Source of the DNA: Candidatus Saganbacteria bacterium | Lineage (GTDB): Bacteria > Margulisbacteria > WOR-1 > O2-12-FULL-45-9 > XYB2-FULL-48-7 | Direction of reading: 5' to 3' | DNA length: 43,548 nucleotides | NCBI GenBank assembly: GCA_016939335.1 | Contig: JAFGHC010000028.1 | Coordinates: 1 to 43,548, forward strand | Shown here: in pieces, positions 25,410 to 36,916 of the stretch | Layout: each line of letters opens with the position of its first letter | How positions within the stretch are numbered: the stretch's first letter is position 1 | The notes under the pieces: generated by a model | Told to the model about the DNA's origin: nothing | The model's database searches: none | What the model saw: only the letters and a program-made list of their open reading frames with translations | Translations under genes and position numbers: made by a program

Positions 25410-26124
25410 ACATCTGGCGCAAAAGCCGGTCTGGCCGCTGCAGGTCGGCGGGCTGGACCTGACGGTCACGAATGGCGTCGTCACGGTCTGGCTGGCCGCC
25501 CTGATCGTTTTTGGCTGCTATTTTTATCTTTCCCGCCGGCTGACCCTGGTCCCCGGCCGGGCGCAGAACCTGGCGGAAGCCGTCATTTTTTTCCTGCGGG
25601 ACGAAGTTGCCGTCCAGATCGGCCGCGGCCGCGACGCCTGGCTCCCTTTTCTGATCGCGCTCTTCTCTTTTATTTTGGCCAACAATCTGCTCGGCCTGGT
25701 CCCGGCCATGTCGAGCGCCACCGGGAACATCAACACCACCGCCGCCCTGGCGCTGACCGTCTTTGTGGTCGTTCAGGCGGCCGGGATCGCCAGCCACGGG
25801 CCGGCCGGCTACTTCCGGTCACTGATCCCGCCCGGAGTGCCGCTGGCGGTCGCCATTTTCCTGGTGCCGGTCGAGATCATCAGCCAGCTGGCCAAGCCGT
25901 TCTCTCTGGCCGTCCGGTTGTTCGCCAACATGTTCGCCGGCCACGCGGTCATGCTGATGCTCCTCTCGCTGATCTTCGTTTTCAAGAGCTACCTGGTCCT
26001 GCCGCTGCCGGTCATCGGCAACACGCTGGTGCTGGCGTTCGAGATCTTTGTCGCGCTGATCCAGGCGTTCATTTTCACTTATCTGTCGGCGCTCTACATC
26101 GCGACGGCGCTGGAAGGGCATTAG
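25396..26124 (+). CDS. atpB: ATP synthase Fo subunit a
   Basis: The 242-aa membrane subunit forms the two proton half-channels against the c-ring. The essential Arg is at about residue 174 in SLAVRLFANMFAGH. The C-terminal helix VALIQAFIFTYLSALYIATALEGH is canonical. Five or six helices are visible. It overlaps atpZ by 14 bases; a repeat-rich gap of 135 bases follows before atpE. Confidence 0.96.
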   Translation: MNALEHLAQKPVWPLQVGGLDLTVTNGVVTVWLAALIVFGCYFYLSRRLTLVPGRAQNLAEAVIFFLRDEVAVQIGRGRDAWLPFLIALFSFILANNLLGLVPAMSSATGNINTTAALALTVFVVVQAAGIASHGPAGYFRSLIPPGVPLAVAIFLVPVEIISQLAKPFSLAVRLFANMFAGHAVMLMLLSLIFVFKSYLVLPLPVIGNTLVLAFEIFVALIQAFIFTYLSALYIATALEGH

Positions 26125-26127
26125 GGG

Positions 26128-26235
26128 AGAAATGACGAATTACGAATGACGAATGCCGAATTGAGGTATTTGATTAAGATCCGGATTTTAATTATACATT
26201 AATTCGTAATTCGAAATTCGGCATTCGGAATTAAA
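26128..26235 (+). repeat. Hairpin repeat of CGAAT/GAATT type between atpB and atpE
   Basis: GAATTACGAATGACGAATGC on the left is matched by AATTCGTAATTCGAAATTCG and GGCATTCGGAATT on the right, giving an imperfect long hairpin with an AT-rich loop. Similar elements lie at 31475-31570 and 38347-38448. It separates atpB from atpE and could affect their relative expression. Confidence 0.7.
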
Positions 26236-26259
26236 CAGGGAACAAGGAGGTCGGTAAAC

Positions 26260-26490
26260 ATGGATCCAAGAACAGCAGCATATCTGGCAGCGGGGCTCGG
26301 GATGGGGATCGCGGCGCTCGGCACGGCGCTGGGGGTCGGCTGGTTATCTTCAAAGGCGCTGGAGGGGATGGCGCGTCAGCCGGAAGCGACGAACAATATC
26401 AGGACGAGCATGATCCTGGCGATCGCGTTCGTCGAGGCGATCGCGCTCTACGCGCTGGTCGTGGCGCTGATCCTGGCGACCAAGGCCTAG
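26260..26490 (+). CDS. atpE: ATP synthase Fo subunit c
   Basis: The 76-aa hairpin protein forms the rotor ring. Helix 1 is Gly/Ala-rich, the polar loop is MARQPEATNN, and helix 2 carries the ion-binding Glu59 (AFVEAIALY). The Na+-type residues (Gln in helix 1 and Ser after the Glu) are absent (Trp28 and Ala60), so proton coupling is inferred. AAGGAGGT is a strong ribosome site, fitting the high copy number of this subunit. Confidence 0.96.
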   Translation: MDPRTAAYLAAGLGMGIAALGTALGVGWLSSKALEGMARQPEATNNIRTSMILAIAFVEAIALYALVVALILATKA

Positions 26491-26499
26491 TTGAGAAGT

Positions 26500-26525
26500 A
26501 TTCCCCACACTTAAGTGTGGGGAAT
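26500..26525 (+). repeat. 26-bp perfect palindrome between atpE and atpF
   Basis: The palindrome centred on CTTAAG has 13-base arms (ATTCCCCACACTT). It belongs to the CCCCACACT hairpin family. Its place just after the c-subunit stop codon suggests a role in mRNA stability or partial termination, helping c exceed b, but this is inference. Confidence 0.8.
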
Positions 26526-26541
26526 TAGGGGTTTATTTTTC

Positions 26542-27024
26542 ATGCTGGAATTCGAACCGGGATTATTCATCTGGACGGTCGTCTCGTTCGGTTTGCTGGT
26601 CGTCCTTTTATACAGGGTCGCCCTGCCGCCGCTCCTCGGCTTTCTGGCCGAGCGGGAGCGGCTGATCGCCGGCCAGCTGGCCGAGGCGGCCGCCGGCCAG
26701 AAGCAGGCCGAACAGCTGGTGGCGGAGCATAAGCGTGAGCTGGCCGAGGTCCACCGGCGGGCGGAGGAGATAGTGGCGAAAGCCAGGGACGAGGGACGGG
26801 CGGCGCGGGACGAGATCCTTGCCAGGGCCAGCGGCGAGGCCGACCGCGTCCTTGCCCGCGCGCAGCTGGACCTGGAACGGGAGCGGACGGAGATCATGAC
26901 GCGGGCGAGGACGGAGATCGTTGATCTGGTCGCGGCGGCCGCCGGCAAGGTCATCAGGCGGAAGCTATCCGCGGCCGAGGACCGGGCCCTGATCGAAAGA
27001 TCACTGACGGAGAGCCGGGGATGA
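26542..27024 (+). CDS. atpF: ATP synthase Fo subunit b
   Basis: The 160-aa stator protein has one N-terminal helix (LFIWTVVSFGLLVVLLYRVAL) followed by a long Ala/Glu/Arg-rich coiled coil. ATG 26542 gives a normal N-terminus; the in-frame ATG at 26515 would translate the preceding hairpin. AGGGG upstream serves as the ribosome site. The end overlaps atpH in an ATGA. Confidence 0.93.
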   Translation: MLEFEPGLFIWTVVSFGLLVVLLYRVALPPLLGFLAERERLIAGQLAEAAAGQKQAEQLVAEHKRELAEVHRRAEEIVAKARDEGRAARDEILARASGEADRVLARAQLDLERERTEIMTRARTEIVDLVAAAAGKVIRRKLSAAEDRALIERSLTESRG

Positions 27025-27513
27025 AAACGATCGACGCGGAGAAACTTTACGAACTGGCCGGCGGCCGGGCGGTCGCCCTCGAAGAGGAGCTACATCTTTT
27101 CAAGGATAAATTGCTCAAGAACCTGGAGTGGCGGCAGTTCCTGGCCGGCCCGGCGCCGCTGAAAGCCAAAAAAGAGGTCGTCGCGGCCATGATGCCCGGG
27201 TCGTCGCCGCTGCTGCGCCGTCTGGTTGAACTTTTATTCCGGGAGCGGCTGACCGGCAAGCTCCCGTGGCTGGCGGAGCGTTTTTCCGCGGTGGTCTCCG
27301 AGCGGCTCGGGTTTTGTTACGTGGAAGTCCGTCACGCGCACCGGCTGAACGAAGAGGAAAAGAAGAGGATCTTTTCGCTGATCGAAAGCGGCTGCCGCGT
27401 CCGCTTCGTGCCGGACAGAGCGGTGATCGGCGGCGTGAAGGTCCGCTGGCAGGACGGGCGTTACTTTGACGCCTCCCTGGCCGGCGATCTGTCAGACTTA
27501 AAGGAGGCCTGCC

Positions 27514-27521
<8 letters not shown>
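27021..27521 (+). CDS. atpH: ATP synthase F1 subunit delta
   Basis: The 166-aa subunit links the b stalk to the F1 head. An alpha-helical N-terminal domain and the C-terminal [20 protein letters not shown] segment (typical D-x-x-I-x-G-G-x-x-I/V motif) identify it. It is a little shorter than the usual 175-180 aa. It overlaps atpF by 4 bases and atpA by 8. Confidence 0.9.
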
Positions 27522-31466
<3,945 letters not shown>

Positions 31467-31474
31467 TCTGACAA

Positions 31475-31570
31475 TAAGCGGAAATCCGAATATCGAATCT
31501 CGAAATCCGAAATAAATTCGAAATTCGAATTTTCCCATCCCCTTCGTATTTCGAATTTCGTTTTTCGAAT
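31475..31570 (+). repeat. CGAAT-type hairpin repeat after atpC
   Basis: AATCTCGAAATCCGAAATAA and AAATTCGAAATTCGAA on the left face TTCGTATTTCGAATTTCG and TTTTTCGAA on the right. It lies between the convergent atpC and the 44-aa gene and may act as a bidirectional terminator. It is the same family as 26128-26235 and 38347-38448. Confidence 0.65.
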
Positions 31571-31705
31571 TTAGTTCCCGAACATCCCCTCGATCTTGTC
31601 CCGCAGCGCCATTCTTTCGAGTTTCTTCTTACGGCGGACAAAGTAACTGACGGCGGCGGCGATGATGACCGCGGCGAACCCCAGCTCAAAGAGCAGTTCA
31701 GCCAT
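31571..31705 (-). CDS. Small single-helix membrane protein (44 aa)
   Basis: Reading leftward from ATG 31705 to the TAA at 31571 gives 44 residues: a hydrophobic helix (MAELLFELGFAAVIIAAAVS), then YFVRRKKKLERMALRDKIEG and a short end. The basic cluster directly after the helix suggests an N-out, C-in single-pass protein. GC-rich codon use matches real genes nearby. It starts 9 bases after the stop of the 54-aa gene and lacks its own clear ribosome site, so it may be translationally coupled. Function unknown. Confidence 0.6.
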   Translation of the reverse strand: MAELLFELGFAAVIIAAAVSYFVRRKKKLERMALRDKIEGMFGN

Positions 31706-31714
31706 GCCGGCGGG

Positions 31715-31879
31715 CTATTGGCCTTCGTTCTCCGCCACGAACTTTTTGATCTCGTCGAGGTTCTCGAGGATCAGCCGGGCCTTGGTCAGGCCGAACGAGA
31801 ACGGGAACTTGTCGTCTTCGCTCCTTTTGATCACCAGCGTCGGTTTGCCTTTGAATTCTGACCTTTCGATAATCGCCAT
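31715..31879 (-). CDS. Conserved-looking small protein (54 aa), PC4-like pattern
   Basis: ATG 31879 to TAG 31715 encodes 54 residues: MAIIERSEFKGKPTLVIKRS, a short EDDKFPFSFG segment, then a helix LTKARLILENLDEIKKFVAE. AAAGGAG lies 10 bases upstream, an excellent ribosome site. The FKGKPTLVIKR strand pair followed by an L...IKKF helix recalls PC4/YdbC-like single-strand nucleic-acid-binding proteins, but this is only a pattern resemblance. A possible -10 box (TATAGT, 31952-31947 on this strand) overlaps that of the divergent radical SAM gene. Confidence 0.7.
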   Translation of the reverse strand: MAIIERSEFKGKPTLVIKRSEDDKFPFSFGLTKARLILENLDEIKKFVAENEGQ

Positions 31880-31898
31880 TTAGATCAACTCCTTTCTT

Positions 31899-31924
31899 AG
31901 GGTCATAGGGTCATAGGGTCATAG
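31899..31924 (+). repeat. Tandem 8-bp repeat AGGGTCAT
   Basis: AGGGTCAT is repeated 3.25 times in the divergent intergenic region, inside the probable leader of the 54-aa gene. Confidence 0.85.
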
Positions 31925-31948
31925 TCGACGGGTTACGGGTTATTCTAC

Positions 31949-31954
31949 TATAAT
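31949..31954 (+). promoter_or_regulatory. Promoter -10 box of the COG1313-type gene
   Basis: TATAAT ends 6 bases before ATG 31961. The intervening AAGGAT could be a vestigial ribosome site, but the expected transcript would start almost at the ATG. Confidence 0.55.
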
Positions 31955-31960
31955 AAGGAT

Positions 31961-32917
31961 ATGAATTCAAAGCTCTTGGGAAATTGCCGCCTCTGCGGCC
32001 ACCGTTGCGGCGTTAATCGGGTCAGGGGAGAGCTGGGCAAGTGCCGGGCCGGCTTGGCGCCCGAAGTCGCCTCCTACTGCGTCCATCACGGGGAAGAGCC
32101 GGCGATTTCCGGGTCGCGCGGCTCGGGGACGATCTTCTTCGCGCATTGTTCCTTGCGCTGCGTGTTTTGCCAGAACTACGAGATAAGCCAGATGGCAGGG
32201 AGTGACAGGGAGAAACAAGGATTAGCAGGGATGGGCAGGGAAAAATACCTGCTACTCCCTGCTCATCCCTGCCACTCCCCGTCACTCCTTGAAAAACAGA
32301 CGGAGCTGGCGGAGATCATGCTGGAGCTGCAAGACAGGGGCGTTCACAACATCAATTTAGTTTCACCGACGCATTACGGGCCGCAGATAGTTGAAGCGTT
32401 GGAGATTGCGCGAGAGGAAGGATTAAAGCTGCCCGTGGTTTATAATTCCGGCGGCTACGATTCGCTGGAACTGCTAAAAGAGCTCGCGGGTAAAATTGAT
32501 ATTTATCTGCCCGATCTTAAATATTTTAGCGATGATAGCGCTCTAAAATATTCCGGGGCAAAAAACTATGTCGAGACGGTCAAGGCGGCCGTGGCCGAAA
32601 TGTTCCGCCAGGTTGGCCCCGGGAAGCTGATCGTCCGGCACCTGGTCCTGCCGAATGGTCTGGCCCATAGCTTTGACGCGCTGGACTACCTCGCTTCGCT
32701 CTCCAAAGACATTTGGGTCAGTCTCATGGCGCAGTACAGCCCGCAGCATCGCGCCGGGGAGTTCCCCGAGCTGAACAGAAAGCTATCGCCGGCTGAATAT
32801 CAGCGCGTCGTCGCTCACGCGGGAAAGCTCGGTCTGCATAACCTTTATGTCCAGGAGCTGTCGAGCAGCGAAGTTTACCTGCCGGACTTTCAGCGGGCCG
32901 AGCCCTTCAGCCGGTAG
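31961..32917 (+). CDS. Radical SAM protein of the COG1313 (PflA-like) family
   Basis: The 318-aa protein has the N-terminal Cys motif NCRLCGHRCGVNRVRGELGKC, the conserved EEPAISGSRGSGTIFF and the 4Fe-4S/SAM motif CSLRCVFCQNYEIS. The middle conserved block is NINLVSPTHYGPQI. The family is related to pyruvate-formate-lyase activases; the substrate is unknown. Residues about 77-112 are encoded by a palindromic insertion immediately after the cluster motif. The 3' end overlaps the converging hydrolase gene by 28 bases. Confidence 0.85.
   Translation: MNSKLLGNCRLCGHRCGVNRVRGELGKCRAGLAPEVASYCVHHGEEPAISGSRGSGTIFFAHCSLRCVFCQNYEISQMAGSDREKQGLAGMGREKYLLLPAHPCHSPSLLEKQTELAEIMLELQDRGVHNINLVSPTHYGPQIVEALEIAREEGLKLPVVYNSGGYDSLELLKELAGKIDIYLPDLKYFSDDSALKYSGAKNYVETVKAAVAEMFRQVGPGKLIVRHLVLPNGLAHSFDALDYLASLSKDIWVSLMAQYSPQHRAGEFPELNRKLSPAEYQRVVAHAGKLGLHNLYVQELSSSEVYLPDFQRAEPFSR
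32194..32287 (+). repeat. Long imperfect hairpin in frame inside the radical SAM gene
   Basis: GCAGGGATGGGCAGGG (32225-32240) pairs at 15 of 16 positions with CCCTGCTCATCCCTGC (32257-32272). The outer part GGAGTGACAGGGAG pairs imperfectly with CTCCCCGTCACTCC. The whole tract reads in frame as about 30 extra residues. Confidence 0.8.
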
Positions 32918-34278
32918 GTCTTGTCGGCGCGGGAAAAGGCAAGGCTGAAATTGTCGGGGGCCTCCCCGCCCAGCAGCGTGAGCGGGCGCTCGTGCCGGTA
33001 AAGCGCCCGGATCGGCGAGGAGACCGCCGCCGTCTCGCTGCCGTCGGGCAATTTTACTTTGAACAGCGACCTGACCAGCGACGAAGAGGCGCCGCCGCGC
33101 TCGTCCTTGACGCTGACGTAATAAAGGATCTCCGGCCCAAGCAGGCGCGGCGGGAGGCCGAAAAAATAAACCCCGTCGGCGAAATAAGGAACGATCGCCT
33201 TCCAGCGCTTGGCGGTCCAGGCCAGCGGCCCCCCCTCGTTGTAATAAAGTCTGACGCTCCCCCCCAGGCCGCCGGCCAGCGTCCTGACCGGGATCACGAC
33301 CTGCCCGTTCTTTTTCTTGTAAACGGGCAGCTCGCTGATGGTCGGGAAAAGATGGCCGGCCGGCGCCGCTTTCAGCTTCTGCTCGAGCCAGGCGAGCGCC
33401 GGGCCCTCGGCCGATCCCAGGAAGCGGTGTTTTAAATTTGGGATCAGCCAGCAGCTTTTCTCCACCGGGACCTGCTGGAAACTTTTCTGGAAGGTCGGCA
33501 GGTAATAGCAGTGGTCGTTGGTCCCGGTGATAAAGAGGATCGGCGCTTGCTGGCTGGCCAGGAAGTTCTTCGGATCGAGATAATCGTCCCAGCGCGCCCG
33601 CTCGGCCGGCGGCATGGCGGCGAACCGGTCGCCCCAGGTGCACCCTTCGGGAATATAGCCGGCGCCGAAAACGTTGACCGCCGCTTTCAGCCGGCCGTCC
33701 TGGCCGTTGGTCAAGAGCGTCACCACGCCCCCCCAGGAGAGGCCGATCATGCCGGTCCGGTCGGGATCGACCTCCGGCCGCTGGCAGAGATAATTAATGC
33801 CGTTGCGCGCCGCCGCGACGGCGTGGACGAGATAATTTTCGCTTAGATCAGGCCCGGTGCGCAGCAGGTTTTCCAAGTCCATGTCGGGGCCGGTCGAGCG
33901 CGAAGCGCGCCGCCGCTCCCCCTTGCCGGGGAGGTCGATCGCCAGGACGGCGTAGCCCAGTTTGGCCCAGGCGACGGCCCGCGGCCGGCTGGCGGTCCCG
34001 CCGCCGCCGTGGGAGAGAAGGATCGCCGGCAATTTGCCGTCGCGCCGCCGCGGATAGGCGAAGTAACCGAAGATTCTGACCGGCTCCCCGTTATAGGGGC
34101 GGCTTTGATAATAAATTTCCTCGACCCGGACCCGGCCCTGATCGTAGGCCTTGACGGTTTCCGCCGAGACCGCGCCGGCCGGCACGTCCCAGAGCTGGCG
34201 CATTGCCTCGGACTGAAAAACATCGGCGCATGAGGGCGAAGGGAAAAATAAGATCAAGAGCAGCAATAAGATCGGCAT
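32890..34278 (-). CDS. Exported alpha/beta hydrolase (dienelactone hydrolase/acetyl xylan esterase-like)
   Basis: The 462-aa product begins with a hydrophobic signal segment (MPILLLLLILFFPSPSCADV), possibly a lipoprotein signal, although the box is poor. The hydrolase core shows LLSHGGGG (oxyanion region), the nucleophile elbow GLSWGG, an acid in FITGTNDH and a His in PNLKHRF. About 130 further residues form a beta-rich C-terminal domain. ATG 34278 was chosen because TATAAT ends 7 bases upstream on this strand; ATG 34287 (MFFMPIL) would overlap the box. Substrate unknown; an esterase acting on periplasmic or surface esters is likely. Confidence 0.8.
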   Translation of the reverse strand: MPILLLLLILFFPSPSCADVFQSEAMRQLWDVPAGAVSAETVKAYDQGRVRVEEIYYQSRPYNGEPVRIFGYFAYPRRRDGKLPAILLSHGGGGTASRPRAVAWAKLGYAVLAIDLPGKGERRRASRSTGPDMDLENLLRTGPDLSENYLVHAVAAARNGINYLCQRPEVDPDRTGMIGLSWGGVVTLLTNGQDGRLKAAVNVFGAGYIPEGCTWGDRFAAMPPAERARWDDYLDPKNFLASQQAPILFITGTNDHCYYLPTFQKSFQQVPVEKSCWLIPNLKHRFLGSAEGPALAWLEQKLKAAPAGHLFPTISELPVYKKKNGQVVIPVRTLAGGLGGSVRLYYNEGGPLAWTAKRWKAIVPYFADGVYFFGLPPRLLGPEILYYVSVKDERGGASSSLVRSLFKVKLPDGSETAAVSSPIRALYRHERPLTLLGGEAPDNFSLAFSRADKTYRLKGSAR

Positions 34279-34285
34279 GAAAAAC

Positions 34286-34291
34286 ATTATA
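34286..34291 (-). promoter_or_regulatory. Promoter -10 box of the hydrolase gene
   Basis: On the minus strand TATAAT ends 7 bases before ATG 34278, with no ribosome site between them. Confidence 0.55.
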
Positions 34292-34320
34292 GCATAGAGA
34301 GTAGGGGGTAGATGGTAGGG

Positions 34321-34425
34321 AGTGGGGTTTCCCCGGAATTCGGCCAAAGAGAATAAGATTGAAACCACACACTAAAGTGTGTGGAATTTATCATCGGTAA
34401 TTATTCCCCATACTTTAGTATGGGG
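34321..34425 (-). repeat. 88-bp dispersed repeat, copy 2, with adjoining hairpin
   Basis: 34321-34408 is the inverted copy of bases 1-88 (83 of 88 identical). It contains ACACACT-AA-AGTGTGT (34367-34382) and adjoins CCCCATACT-TT-AGTATGGGG (34406-34425), which may be part of the complete element of about 105 bp. It lies between the divergent hydrolase and hisS genes. Confidence 0.85.
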
Positions 34426-34521
34426 TTCCCTATTCAAAATCACACAAAATCTCCGCTGCCACTGCCTGGCCATCGATTTTCTTGCTACCCCCGACGCTCT
34501 ACTCCCTACCCCCTATCATGC

Positions 34522-34527
34522 TATAAT
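34522..34527 (+). promoter_or_regulatory. Promoter -10 box of hisS
   Basis: TATAAT ends 6 bases before ATG 34534. No ribosome site or good -35 box is seen. Confidence 0.55.
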
Positions 34528-34533
34528 TCCCAC

Positions 34534-35814
34534 ATGAAATACGCCGCCCCGCGGGGGACCAAAGACATCCTGCCCGACGAGGCCCCGCTCTGGCAGGCGA
34601 TCGAACGGGCCTGCCGCGAAACGTTCGGGCTTTTCAATTATCGCGAGATCAGGACCCCCGTTTTTGAAAGCACCGAAGTTTTCTCCCGCTCGATCGGCGA
34701 CTCGACCGATATCGTCAGCAAAGAGATGTACACTTTTGCCGACCGCAAAGGCCGGAGCCTGACGCTGCGGCCGGAAGCGACCGCCTCGGTCGTCCGCGCC
34801 GCCCTGGAGAACAATTTACTTTCGACCGATAACTTGCTGAAAGTCTATTACCTTGGCCCGATGTTCCGTTACGAGCGGCCGCAGGCCGGGCGGCAGCGCC
34901 AGTTCCACCAGGCGGGGGTCGAGGCGTTCGGCTCGGCCGATCCGTCGCTCGACGCCGAAACGGTCCAGTTAAGCGTCAAGTTGTTCGAAAACCTCGGCTT
35001 AAAAGAGCTGGCGGTCGATCTGAACTCGGTCGGCTGTCCGGAATGTCAGCCGGTCTTTCGCGAGGCGCTGAAAAAATATTTCGCGGCGCATCTTGCCGAA
35101 CTCTGCGACGACTGCCGCCAGCGGTTCGCGGCCAATCCGCTGCGCCTGCTCGATTGCAAAGAGGCCCGCTGCCAGAAATATATCGAGCAGGCCCCGGCGA
35201 TGATCGATCACCTCGATCCGGAGTGCCAGGCCCATTTTGCAAAGGTCAGGGGCTGGCTTGATGGCTTGAAGGTCAAATACCGCGTCAACGACCGCCTGGT
35301 GCGCGGGCTCGATTATTACACCCGGACCGTCTTCGAGGTCGTTTCCAAACAGCTTGGCGCGCAGAACGCCGTCTGCGGCGGCGGGAGATACGATAACCTG
35401 GTCAAGCAATTCGGCGGCAAAAGCGTCCCCGCCATCGGCTTCGCGGTCGGGCTTGAGCGGCTGGCGGAGATCATGGGAAAGTCAAAAGTTAAAAGTCAAA
35501 AGTCAAAAGTGGACCTGTTCATCGCGGTGCTGGGGGAGCAGGCAAAAAAAGTTGCCTTCGACTTGATGTCGCAAGCGCGCGACCTCGGCCTCTCCGCCGA
35601 CACCGATTTCCTCGGCAGATCGCTGTCAGCGCAGCTGAAGGCGGCCGACCGGCTCGGCGCCGGATACGTTTATATCATCGGCGATGACGAGCTGGCCAAG
35701 CGCTCCGCCGCGCTCAAGAACATGAAGACGGCCGAACAGAAGGAAGTCCCCTTCGCGGAGCTCTTCACGCAATTCGCGGGCGAGTGCGGGAAGGGCTGTT
35801 CCTGCGAGGAGTAG
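34534..35814 (+). CDS. hisS: Histidyl-tRNA synthetase
   Basis: The 426-aa class II synthetase charges tRNA-His. Visible are motif 1 (EIRTPVFESTEVFSRSIG), motif 2 (LGPMFRYERPQAGRQRQFHQ), the His-specific VRGLDYYTRTVFE and CGGGRYDNL, and motif 3 (AIGFAVGLERL). The anticodon-binding domain follows from about residue 325. A 31-base tandem repeat adds KSKVKSQKSKV exactly at the junction of catalytic and anticodon domains. The C-terminus is unusually Cys-rich (GECGKGCSCEE). ATG 34534 agrees with the family start (PRGTKDILPDE). Confidence 0.96.
   Translation: MKYAAPRGTKDILPDEAPLWQAIERACRETFGLFNYREIRTPVFESTEVFSRSIGDSTDIVSKEMYTFADRKGRSLTLRPEATASVVRAALENNLLSTDNLLKVYYLGPMFRYERPQAGRQRQFHQAGVEAFGSADPSLDAETVQLSVKLFENLGLKELAVDLNSVGCPECQPVFREALKKYFAAHLAELCDDCRQRFAANPLRLLDCKEARCQKYIEQAPAMIDHLDPECQAHFAKVRGWLDGLKVKYRVNDRLVRGLDYYTRTVFEVVSKQLGAQNAVCGGGRYDNLVKQFGGKSVPAIGFAVGLERLAEIMGKSKVKSQKSKVDLFIAVLGEQAKKVAFDLMSQARDLGLSADTDFLGRSLSAQLKAADRLGAGYVYIIGDDELAKRSAALKNMKTAEQKEVPFAELFTQFAGECGKGCSCEE
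35480..35510 (+). repeat. Tandem 8-bp repeat in frame inside hisS
   Basis: This 31-base tract of AGTCAAAA units differs from the gltD tract (9520-9550) at a single base. It is in the same orientation relative to transcription but in a different reading frame. Confidence 0.9.
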
Positions 35815-35818
35815 TCGG

Positions 35819-36838
35819 TTGAAAGAAGCGCTCTTTTATTCCAGGGTCGCGGGTAGCGAGTCACGGGTCCAATGTCGATTATGTCCGCACAATTGTTCGA
35901 TCGCCGACGGCAAACGGGGCCTTTGCGGCGTCCGTGAGAACCGCTCGGGGACCCTCTACAGTCTGGTCTACGGCAAAGTCGCCGCCGCCAGCATCGACCC
36001 GATCGAGAAAAAACCGCTCTTCCATTTTCTCCCCGGTTCGGCTTCCTATTCGATCTCGACCGCCGGCTGCAACTTCCGCTGCGATTTCTGCCAGAACTTC
36101 GGCCTCTCCCAGCCGCCCCGCGAGACCGGGGAGATACCCGGGCGCGAACGGTCGCCTGAGCAGATCGTCGCCGCGGCGGCGGAGAGCCGCTGCCAAAGCA
36201 TTGCTTACACGTACACCGAGCCGACCGTCTATTTCGAGTTTGCTTACGACACGGCCAAACTGGCGCGCGCGCGCGGCCTCAAGAACGTCTTCGTCAGCAA
36301 CGGTTATATGAACCCGCCGGTCGCGGAGATGGCCGGGCCGTATCTTGACGCCGCCAACATCGATCTCAAATCGTTCCGCGACGCGACCTACCGCCGGGTT
36401 TGCGGGGGGAAGCTCGCGCCGGTCCTTGAAACGCTCAAGCTGATGAAAAAATTGGGCGTCTGGCTCGAAGTGACGACGCTGGTTATCCCGGGCTTGAATG
36501 ATTTGCCGGAAGAGCTGGCGGAGATCGCCCGCTTCATCAAGAGCGAACTAAGCGCCGGCACTCCCTGGCACGTGTCCGGCTTCTACCCGGCTTATAAAAT
36601 GCTCGACCGGCCGCGCACCCCGGCGGAGTCGCTGGCCCGGGCGCGGGAGATCGGCCTTGGCGAAGGGTTGAAATCCGTTTATGCCGGCAACCTGCCGATC
36701 AAAGGGGCCGAAGATACCTATTGTCCCAAATGCGGCCAGCTCGTCATCCGGCGTTCGGGATTTGAGGTGCTGGAGAACCGGGTTAAAGATGGCAAGTGCG
36801 GCTTCTGCAATGAGCCGATCGCCGGCATCTGGTCTTAG
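35819..36838 (+). CDS. amrS: AmmeMemoRadiSam-system radical SAM enzyme (AmrS)
   Basis: The 339-aa enzyme has N-terminal QCRLCPHNCSIADGKRGLCG, the radical SAM motif CNFRCDFCQNFGLSQ, the characteristic AYTYTEPTVYFEF, and a C-terminal rubredoxin-like metal site CPKCGQ...CGFC. AmrS is normally linked to AMMECR1 and Memo proteins, neither of which is in the window. The start is TTG 35819, with GAGGAG about 7 bases upstream overlapping the end of hisS. Residues 8-15 come from a GCGGGTAGCGAGTCACGGGT repeat-like tract. Confidence 0.92.
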   Translation: MKEALFYSRVAGSESRVQCRLCPHNCSIADGKRGLCGVRENRSGTLYSLVYGKVAAASIDPIEKKPLFHFLPGSASYSISTAGCNFRCDFCQNFGLSQPPRETGEIPGRERSPEQIVAAAAESRCQSIAYTYTEPTVYFEFAYDTAKLARARGLKNVFVSNGYMNPPVAEMAGPYLDAANIDLKSFRDATYRRVCGGKLAPVLETLKLMKKLGVWLEVTTLVIPGLNDLPEELAEIARFIKSELSAGTPWHVSGFYPAYKMLDRPRTPAESLARAREIGLGEGLKSVYAGNLPIKGAEDTYCPKCGQLVIRRSGFEVLENRVKDGKCGFCNEPIAGIWS

Positions 36839-36916
36839 CGTCCTTTGCGCCTTAGTGCCTTAGTGGTAAAATCCCAACCCGGAATTTACCACAAAGACGC
36901 AAAGACACTAAGATCA
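36839..36916. terminator. Imperfect hairpin between convergent genes
   Basis: The left arm CCTTAGTGCCTTAGTGGTAA and the right arm TTTACCACAAAGACGCAAAG (continuing GACACTAAG) are imperfectly complementary and fill the gap between amrS and the minus-strand glycosyltransferase. It is a repeat of the CACAAAGACGC type and probably works as a bidirectional transcript end. Confidence 0.55.

Noticed and set aside
26515-26541. ATG 26515 as atpF start
   Set aside because: It would translate the arm of the palindrome between atpE and atpF; ATG 26542 gives the normal subunit b N-terminus.
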